Origin: Ulva prolifera
Taxonomy: Eukaryota > Chlorophyta > Ulvophyceae > Ulvales > Ulvaceae
Direction: 5' to 3'
NCBI GenBank assembly: GCA_023078555.1
Contig: CM041197.1
Location: 3,755,994 to 3,819,993, forward strand
DNA: 64,000 nt
Every line of letters starts with the position of its first letter. Positions within the stretch are counted from its first letter, which is position 1. Shown here piece after piece: positions 56,102-64,000 of this stretch. Position numbers and translations under genes: made by a program. Below the pieces are notes generated by a model, which was given only the letters and a program-made list of their open reading frames with translations, had not been told where the DNA came from and made no database searches.

Positions 56102-58573
56102 CTACGAGGACTCTTCCTGCCACGCGTCGGCTGCAGCCTGTGCAGATGCATATTCACCTGCAACCAGTCTACTTCCAAAACTGCGCCAGTCTGCATTGCC
56201 CTTGCGGCGATCCAGCAGCCACAGGATCATGTTGCCGATGCAGTACAGGTCGACTTGCACGGTCACCGCCTTGCTGCCAAACAGGGCATCATTCGCCTCT
56301 CCCCAGGCTTTGATGTGCTCATCGTCATCATTCACCTCCCAGTTGAGCGGCACAGCATGCTCTAGATCGATGATTCTTGCATGCTGCTCTATGCCTTCAC
56401 CATTGTGGTCTTGATCACAAATCACAACATTTTCCCACCTCAAGTCGCAGTGGACGTACTTCAATGTGTGCAAGTGGCAAATGCCCTTCAAAACGTGAAG
56501 GATAATTTTGTGCCAAGTGAGCTCCAGCGAACCATCCTGAGAACCCATCATCGTGACTGGCGTGCCTGCACAATGCTTTCATTCGATCATAAAGGTTCTG
56601 TGCACAACAGGGAGCCTGCGCTGGCATGTCACAAGCACAAGCGTCCTGCGAGGAATCGGCAGAGCTAAAATGCATAGCAGTATGAGTCCGGAACCTCCAA
56701 CACATGAAATTAGCATTGGCATCGACGACATAGGCGCTCCTTGCTAGTTCCCACTACTCAGATTGTGCAATGCGCAAAGCAGCCAAACATGGATGGGCTT
56801 GTTGTACACACCTAACGGAGTGAAATCAATATACGCCTGCCAGTATTGGTCCAAATGCTTGATGCTGACGGGATGGATGATGTATGTGCTCCACCGAATC
56901 TGCAGCTCAGTGTACAGGGACCTGAGCTCAGTCATCCTTTTTGGACATTGCAGCTGCTGCTGGCTCTCGTGGCTGATGTACTTCCGCACCACAGTCCTTG
57001 CTCCACCCACTTTGACCTCCACCTTGGAATCGTGTGGCAAGGTACCCGGTTTCAGCAATAGCGGTGGCTGTGTCTCTGGAAGACACCTGCTCAAACGGTG
57101 CAATATCGCAGCGCTGTGCAAAGCCTTACAGATGATGACCATGCATTGGCGTGGGTCAGACATGTTCATCTGCTGTCCCAAGGGGCAGGCAGACACCTTG
57201 AAGCCATTCGTCTCAGTCGGCCGCGGTATTGCCCAGAACTGCACTTGAGGTCCACATGCAGTGTAGGCGAGGATGTATTTTACCTGAAACAGGGCACCAG
57301 GGACCATCAGCAATGAACAGGGTGGCCAGGATGTGCAAGCCACAAGCACACATATTTGTATCCGCAGATCGTGCTTACCTTGTTCCCATATCTCAACTTG
57401 GACCATCGCTGCTGCATGTTGCTCAGGAGCTCATCCTCTGCAACCTTCTGCATCTCTGGGCTTTCCTTCTCCTCGCCCTTGAAGAGGAGCACCGAAGAGA
57501 ACAGAAGTGCCATGTCAGGCCGATCTCGTCCGGTGGTCACAGATGCATCTGACTTGTCGCGTGCACGCCTCCATGGCTTGTGCTCTTTAGGATCTTGCAG
57601 CAGCAGGTGTAGCATTGGACTTGATATGAGATTGTCCCATATGCCTGTACCTGTCCTTCAGTGTCAGGGGCGCAACATGGAGCAATGACGTCTTATCTAT
57701 GGGGTCAGTGAAGATGTGGGGCTGCCACAGTACGTCACTGCACATCGGCAACTTCCCTGAGACCTACAGCACTGAGTAGACAACAGGCAGTGACAATGCC
57801 CACGCATCTCAAAGATCGAGCACACCAATCCACGCGCTTTCTTCTGCCAGATCGTCAAGAAACATTCCGAAGACAGCTTGCCCAGCACATAGGCTCAGAG
57901 TTTCATCATTAACCGTTCCTGTCCTGAACATTGCTTTATCTTCTTCTTGGAGCTGTACTGGTACTGGCTCTGCATCGTCGAACCAGGTCTGCAGTGCTCC
58001 TCTAACCGGCAGCAACAAGCCACTATCCCTGCCTTCCTGCAGCTTGTATAGGCCTTCCAACATGTCAGGTTCGGGAGGATCCTCATCTCTTAGCAGCGCG
58101 CGTGTATCCGTTCCTGCACAACGCCAGAATTGTCAAAAGAAGTGACGTAGATACTGCATGCGCTAGCTTGCAGTCGACTTACAAGCAAGGCCGGAAATAG
58201 CGCAGAGACAAGATCGCAGAGCGGCACACCTCGCAGGGTCGACTGGGATAGCTTTTCTGCATAGACCGCATCTCGTATAAACTATCTCATTTTGTGAGAA
58301 TATGTCCGAACTGGAGCAGTGCTTCAAACGTTCAGGAGCAGGTGCACCCAAAGCGCTCGCGACGTTTCCATCCCAATCGGACCCGGTCAAATTGCGAGCC
58401 TCCTCAAACACCGCCTTGAAAGCAGCTCCATCTTTCCCGTGAAGTTCAAACGAGTCACTCTGTAGGGCCACGTTCCTGATGGAAAGGAGATTAGCCAAGT
58501 CACTGTCATTGGCTGGTGGCAGTGGCTGGTCTCCTGCATTTCTGACCGCTGAAACGGGGGATTTTGACTCCAT
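56102..58573 (-). pseudogene. Nuclease/protein-kinase CR-like gene, copy B
   Basis: Homologue of copy A on the other strand. Exon 1 is 58573-58163 (about 30 amino-acid differences from copy A in 136). The middle part (about 58.12-57.7 kb) keeps DDLAEESAWIGVLDL where copy A has a stop, but has its own TGA (57809; CGA in A) and a TAG (CAG in A) about 15 codons on. The nuclease-like block is RPDMALLFSSVLLFKGEE (57615-57379). The intron at 57378-57284 is conserved. The next block is VKYILAYTACGPQVQFW and KVEVKVGGARTVVRKYI (57283-56744). The kinase block is HCDLRWENVVICD, RIIDLEHAV and VDLYCIGNMILWLL (56551-56102). Each copy is broken where the other is intact, so a working ancestor is implied. 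Copy B is bracketed by inverted repeats. Confidence 0.6.
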
Positions 58574-58585
58574 AAAATAATCAGT

Positions 58586-58840
58586 GTGGACCAGACCCTG
58601 ACCACGACAGCAAATCAGCAGAATTCAGACACATGCCGCTCCTCCTTCTTACCATCATTTCAAGATGCTTTAGAGAACATGGGAGTCGATGTAACAGCCT
58701 TGACAGGACACTTACTTACCCTCGCAACATTTGCACATCCACAATGTGCGAACGTAGCGTATGCGAAATGGTCGTACACGTTCAGCGTTTTGCCCCGTAC
58801 GCCACGTTCGCGTGCATCGGACTTAAGAGCATTGCTCTGA
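58586..58840 (+). CDS. Small divergent ORF beside copy B
   Basis: 84 codons, homologous to 37305-37553 and in the same head-to-head position, 12 bp from the copy B start. Two 3-bp insertions relative to copy A keep the frame. No domain is recognised; it may be a chance frame. Confidence 0.35.
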   Translation: MDQTLTTTANQQNSDTCRSSFLPSFQDALENMGVDVTALTGHLLTLATFAHPQCANVAYAKWSYTFSVLPRTPRSRASDLRALL

Positions 58841-58945
58841 CGAAAAAGCAAACAATAGATTCGTAGGGCCTGAGCATCGGCAGATCTTGACCTCGATGAC
58901 ATTTGAAGTTGAGCGACATTGCGCCCTGTGCATTGTTAACTCTGT

Positions 58946-59350
58946 GTGCATGGACGCACATCACGACCGCACCGCCTGTGCAAAGCAAACACAACGTGCT
59001 GCTGTAGCGGTATCGGCCCCATAAAACACCTTTAGACGTGCAGGGCTCACAGTTACGACATGGTACGAAATTCTTGACTAGCTGGCGCTCGATCTTGGGC
59101 GCTGGGCCGCCCTCTGCGGCCTTCGAGGTGACCGTGGAGACGACTACGGAGGAGCATCAGATCTTCGTGGAGCACAGGAAGGCCCGGCTCGACGTGGGTA
59201 GCGCTTGCCTGCTTAGCCTCATTCTTCTTGCAGGATGGGCGCGTACCAGTGCTGAGATGGTGCTCATCTGTCGCCTGTCCCGGCGGTGCGGCTCGGTCTC
59301 TGCATCCGCCCCTTGGCGGGCACATCGACGTTGGGCCAGGCCAAAAACTG
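58946..59350 (+). repeat. Right arm of the ~405-bp inverted repeat around copy B
   Basis: Complement of 55157-55560 at about 88%. A 136-codon frame (59038-59448, plus) crosses it and continues beyond. In the left arm the equivalent frame runs into the Copia LTR. Similarity fades at about 59350 (GGCCAGGCCAAAAACTG). Confidence 0.85.
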
Positions 59351-59560
59351 TTGAGCGGCGGCAACGCTCAGCACACTCAGTAGCGCGCAGATGCACGCCA
59401 CGCAGCCAACCGCCTCGCCGCTCATGCCAGGCAATTGACATGTGCTAACGAGGTCGTCGTCCCGCTGTCACACGTACGGCTGCATCATGGTGCTGCTTGA
59501 GGTGCCGCTGGGTGGCGGTCAGGCGGCCCGCGAGCATGACCTACAGGTGGAGGGCGTCCT
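59351..59560. other. Unique sequence between inverted repeat and duplication copy 2
   Basis: No gene or repeat recognised. It ends where CAGCAAATCTTG begins the duplicated block. Confidence 0.5.
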
Positions 59561-59570
59561 CAGCAAATCT

Positions 59571-59607
<37 letters not shown>

Positions 59608-60347
59608 GACTTTAGGACGCAAGGACTACTCATACATACAAGCTCTGCTAGACCACAAGGCATGCGTAGGCGACCTTTTGCGCACATGCTGTACTTGTTG
59701 CCGGGTCTTCCTGCTCACACTGTGGCCGCGTGTTGGGTCGACGGCCCGATCGCGTTGAACAGTTCTGAGTAGCAGCTATAATTTCTGGGTGGCATTGCCG
59801 GAAACGCTGCAAAGCAACCCAACACTGGCCCAGGCACGTGCGCGCCGCCGCTCAATCTACCGCTGTGGCGTGCACTGAGTGATGCATCCAGTTGGGGCGG
59901 GGGGTGTGCACGTGCCGCGCAGGGGCTGCTCTGCCTTGAGCTGGGTGTGTTCCAGGCGCAGATGGCTGCAGCGGGTTCGATGGCCGGGCCATGATGCATT
60001 CGACCACCTAGGCTGCGCGTACAATGAGGTTCAAGCGCCAGCAGATGCATTGGGTTGTGTCGCAGCATGGGCTGGGTGCACGCGTGTGTGCGCGGGAGAT
60101 TTGTTTGCATGCGTGCAGGTGAGGGTGTTGCCGTACGATACAAGGACAAAGTCGGACAGGCGGATAGCTCCGCTGGGGAAATGCACCAGAGCAGCAATGC
60201 CACCGGATGCCGCGTCTGGGCGTGGCCGTGCGGCCGCGTGTGCTCGGGTTGCGTTGGTGACCGGGGTATCCGGGTGATTTCGCAACATGTGTGTTACGGC
60301 GGTGGCTTGCGGGTGCAGTGCCCGGCCATGTAATGCGCCAGACCTGT

Positions 60348-60500
60348 GTATGTATGTAGTTACAAAGGACAGAGGCCGGGCAGCGAGCCGTTGCCAGGAA
60401 TACACACGCAAATCCACTCACGCAGTCATGGCACTAGGCCGGGAACGGGCACGTACCACAGCCCTACCGGTGATGGCAGCCAAAGATTGAAGCCCCGCAC
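60348..60500 (+). repeat. Dispersed repeat Y, copy 3
   Basis: Same as 34365-34517, as part of the long duplication. Confidence 0.85.
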
Positions 60501-63255
60501 GGAGCACAAGAGCATTCCCCTTGCACAACGCCACACTCAACCAGTGCAGAGCATTCGTCACCAACAAAGCACGGTTCACCTAACCACACCGAGACGCAAC
60601 CTCCGCCAGCCGATTCAAGTGATTCATGGCAGGCCGTCCCAAGCGACCATGCGTCTCAAGCGACAACGGCACAAAACTGTACGCATCGGGGTCGTACCAA
60701 CGATAATCATTGCGTTTCTGCACGTCCCGTGTCTCCGCAGCACCCCCGTCCTCTCGGGCCGCAATAGGAACCAGCACAGGGGTTCACAACCGACACATCT
60801 CCTACGCACAAAGGGTCACCCGGCGGCATAAAAATGATGTCCCCCAGCTTCTCCTGGGCCACTGATCTGAACACCTGCGCCAGCGCCGCTGCCTGCGCGG
60901 CAGCGGCCCGCTCCCCGGGCCCCGCCGGGTCCTGGCCACCCGCTGCCGCCGCCAGGGCCGTAGCCTGCGCTGCGTCTGGGCGCCCCGTCTGGGCGTTGTG
61001 TCCGGCATCGGTGTCGGCGGCCGGAGCAGTTGCAACTTCTCTGAAATTCGTGCACGGATGCGCATGTAGTCACACGGCAGTGTCCACGCGCTCAGCTGGC
61101 AGCAACGGTGGAGATGCACACCGGGAAGCAATGCGTGGGCACCGACCAAATCAGTGGCCCCCTGCCCCCAAACTGTGCAGAGGAAGGCAGGGGCTCCAGA
61201 GGGGACCTCAGTGACCTCTGCCTCCATCGCCTCGCCGAAATTCACATCCAAGCTAATGTACAGGTCTGAAGCATGGAGGCTGTGGCAGCTTCGGGGACTG
61301 CACGCTCTGGTTTGCAAGTCTGTGGGGGACCATCACAGTGACGGGTGCTTGGAAAGGGGATGTAGAGTACGTGGTCAAGGTCTTGACCGGAATAAGAGCA
61401 TAACACTTGCAGGTCTGAGGACATCTCGCTTTGACTGTCAAAACCTGTCAAAAAAATCTGGTGTCATGGCGCTCACAGAGCTGTGGCAGAGACAAGCAGA
61501 GCACACGCACCGCAATCACGACACAGAAACTGCTCGTCGATTGCGCAGAAGCAGGATGTCACGCGATTGCGCAGAAGCGGGAACGTATTTAGGTGTAATC
61601 CCAAACGCGCTACGCAGTAGATATGCAAGAGAAACAGGGGAATGTGGTGTGTATATGTGTTGCTGCACAGTGGCAGTCCACACCGCTGCGCTTGAAAGTG
61701 AGAGTTCTTTGACGTTCAACGATCATGCCACACTACATTGCTGTGCTCAACGTGGGCGCCACGTTCCGGCGACAATAAACGTCGGTCACAGGCTGAACGC
61801 CACGCGCAGATGCCTGCCGATTGGCAAGAAAAGCATAGAGACTGTGCCGGACTGCAAACATACTCATTATCTATGATATCGTCTACTGGGAGGAGCATGC
61901 TCGGTGTTGGTGAGATGAATGTGCCGACCTGCATTACCGAGTCTCGCAGCAGCGCAAAACAAATGCAGCGATGCGATCTGAAGACATTCACGACGATAAT
62001 AGTCATTCAAATCGAGGCATCAAAGCAGAGAGCGACACATCAAGGCGAGAGCACAAGTGGAAGCGTTTGAAGCTGCCGCTTAGATGCATTGAATGAAAGC
62101 GTCCGGATAACGCGCACAGAGAAATCGTCTCAACAGCGACTGAGGATCATTCACGCACCGTGCGAGATTTCATGTTCAGGCGCAGACATCTCTGCTTGAC
62201 ACCTAGCTGTCAAGAATACTTCAGGAGCCTGTATCAATCGTTTGTTCCATGCTGCAGACTACACGGCCGCCCATACAATCGCAATTTGAACTTCCGCCCG
62301 ATTCGAGAGGGGAGTGTCAAAGTACTGTTGGCAAGTATCGTGGAGGATCAAATTTGTTATGGCCGATCCCAAGCGCCACCGGCGCGGTACCGATGTTCAT
62401 GCATGTTCCACGTGCCATGTCTGTTATGCAAGGACAGGTTCGTCGCGAATCGCAGTAGCAATGGCATGGATTTTCAAGCAAGCGCCTTTGCAATGTGCGC
62501 GGCCCCTATAGACACCGCTGCAGCGCTCCCCCTGGGCACGCAAGGCTTCCCCCATGCCTCCTCAATTCGGGTAATTACTGCTGCAGCTGGCAGATCGAGG
62601 GTCCAGCTCCGGCTAGAGGCCTCAATAGGATGCAGTGCCGGTGGAGGCAGAGCAACTGTGCAATCTCTGCGATGCGTTGCAGGGTGGTGGACTTACAGTC
62701 ACGGAACACATGTTACACATATGGTATGTATAGTATGTTGGCACGCACGTGGGAATGGTTATGGGGACCCACCGTTGGCGGGGGAGGGTTGAGTTGACAC
62801 ATGCAACTGGGGCCACCAGCCCAGCTGTAGCCATGGCCATGTTGCCTAGCGTTACAACCATGTTGGCCAAGCATGGAAACTGCACGCAACCTGGCATATA
62901 GGCTAGCGTACAGGCCTGTTGTATGGAACCACGACGATTTCGACCTGACATAAACTATGATGGCCATGGGGGTGTAGCAGCTACTGCACACTGGCAGCGT
63001 TTCAAGGACCAAGCCACACAGCCAGATATACGCAGCCCTTGCAAATGGTGGTGCCTGCTGATCCGCAGGGGAGCCACGCATGGCAATAATAGGAGCGCGG
63101 GGGCCCGGCACAGCGTGATGAGCACCCGACAGCACACAGGTCTGGCGCAGTACATGGCCGGGCGTGTGCACCCACAAGCCACCGCTGTAACACACACGTT
63201 GCGCAATCAAGATCTGCGATGCTTTGGCCCTACGAATCTCTTGTTTGCTTTGTCG

Positions 63256-63504
63256 TCAGAGCAATGCTCTCAAGTCCGATGCACGCGAGCATGGCGTACG
63301 GGGCAAAACGCTGAACGTGTACGACCGATTCGCATACGCTACGTTCGCACATTGTAGATGTGCAAATGTTGCGAGGTTAAGTAAGTGTCCTGTCAAGGCT
63401 GCTACATCTCCCATGTCCTCTAAAGCATCTTGAACTGCTGGTATGGAGGAGCGGCATGTTTCTGAATTCTGCTGATTTGCTGTCGTGTTCAGGGTCTGGT
63501 CCAC
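63256..63504 (-). CDS. Small divergent ORF beside copy C
   Basis: Same 82-codon frame as 37305-37553, in the duplicated segment. See that entry. Confidence 0.33.
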   Translation of the reverse strand: MDQTLNTTANQQNSETCRSSIPAVQDALEDMGDVAALTGHLLNLATFAHLQCANVAYANRSYTFSVLPRTPCSRASDLRALL

Positions 63505-63516
63505 ACTGAATATTTT

Positions 63517-64000
63517 ATGGAGTCAGCAACCTCTGTTGCAGAAGTCAGAAATGCAGGAGACCAGCCACTGCCACCAATCAATGACAGTGCCTGGATAAGC
63601 TCTTATCTGTCAACAGTAAGGCGCTTCGGCAGAATTTGCTCGAACTTTACGGGAAAGATGAAGCTGCTTTCAAGGCTGTGTTTGAACAAGCTAGCAAGTT
63701 GACCGGATCCGATTGGGATGGAAACGTCGCGAGCGCTTTGGGTGCGCCTGCTCCTGAACGTTTGAAGCACTGCTCCAGTTCAGACATATCCTCACAAAAG
63801 GAGATGGTTTATACGAGATGCATTGTATGCAGAAAAGCTATCCCAGTCGACCCTGCGAGGTGTGCCGCTCTGCGATCTTGTCTCTGGGCTATTTCCGGCC
63901 TTGCATGTAAATCGACTGCGAACTAGCGCATGAAATATCTACGGCACTTGTTGTGGCTATTCTGGCGTTGTGCAGGAACGGATACACGCGCGCTGCTGAA
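63517..64000 (+). pseudogene. Nuclease/kinase CR-like gene, copy C, 5' part only
   Basis: Starts at the same ATG as copy A. One T is missing near 63592 (GCCTGG; GCCTTGG in copy A and GACTTGG in copy B), shifting the frame after about 25 codons. The original frame is open again from about 63636 to 63926. The deletion is in a two-base run and could be a sequencing error. The remainder lies beyond the window. Confidence 0.5.

Larger units (their letters stand above)
59561..64000 (+). repeat. Long direct duplication, copy 2 (runs off the window)
   Basis: Near-identical to 33583-38050. It starts CAGCAAATCTTG and a 33-C run (59573-59605). It lacks the poly-C insertion present at 34.7 kb and has small indels elsewhere (for example AAAAGC for AAAAAGC near 61.83 kb, and CTGCGATG for CTGCCGATG near 63.22 kb). 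It contains copies of X, Y (60348-60500) and the weak frames described for copy 1. Confidence 0.9.

Noticed and set aside
55157-59350. Calling copy B a defined DNA transposon
   Set aside because: No transposase, no target-site duplication, and the left end coincides with an LTR. Kept only as a hypothesis.

Overview
This window is nuclear DNA of a eukaryote, probably a microalga or similar protist. Long stretches lack genes, coding blocks are separated by GT-AG introns, there are satellites and microsatellites, and every mobile element is of a eukaryotic class (Ty1/Copia, Ty3/Gypsy, CACTA/Tnp2, hAT, short retroposons). There are no bacterial operons or CRISPR arrays, and I recognised no rRNA or tRNA. 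I cannot name the species. Most coding calls are regions with approximate exon limits, because splicing was inferred by eye.

Left part (1-29 kb): a Tnp2-like transposase truncated by the window edge (1-1449, minus); a gene-poor stretch; an unknown multi-exon gene (about 7.0-10.8 kb, minus) with a (GACACAGA)n microsatellite in an intron; a 2.9 kb array of a 74-bp satellite (12.5-15.4 kb); a second, long Tnp2-like transposase gene (15.7-22.2 kb, minus); a 193-bp tandem repeat (24.4-25.3 kb); an unknown four-exon gene (26.5-28.0 kb, plus); and a hAT transposase C-terminus (28.4-28.7 kb, minus). Two very short retroposon-like insertions (11.56 and 22.50 kb) share a 3' end but have different target-site duplications.

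Middle part (29-41 kb): four copies of a 33-bp palindrome in a roughly 110-bp repeat; an unknown multi-exon gene whose C-terminal part becomes a Gly/Ala-rich repeat and runs into poly-G and a single N (an assembly join); then a segment of about 4.45 kb that reappears almost identically at 59.56-64.0 kb. This segment leads into a gene with a candidate PD-(D/E)XK-like motif and a protein-kinase domain (37.6-40.0 kb, plus). The combination resembles Crinkler/CR-type effector proteins. The same gene occurs in three places: 37.6 kb (+), 58.6 kb (-) and 63.5 kb (+, cut by the window end). The middle copy is bracketed by inverted repeats of about 405 bp.

Right part (41-55 kb): nested transposons. 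A decayed Ty3/Gypsy pol (minus) carries a PHD finger between RNase H and integrase. That PHD finger is split by a 384-bp short-TIR element, and the reverse transcriptase is split by a 2.92 kb CACTA element with 25-bp TIRs. Next to it sits a complete, young Ty1/Copia element (48571-55156) with 354-bp LTRs differing at one base and an uninterrupted 1851-codon gag-pol. Its 5' LTR abuts an older inverted LTR fragment, and no target-site duplication is visible.

The region is therefore repeat- and transposon-rich and holds a multicopy, partly broken nuclease/kinase-like gene family. Homopolymer runs, the N and indel-type differences between the two long copies mean that copy number and reading frames here need care.
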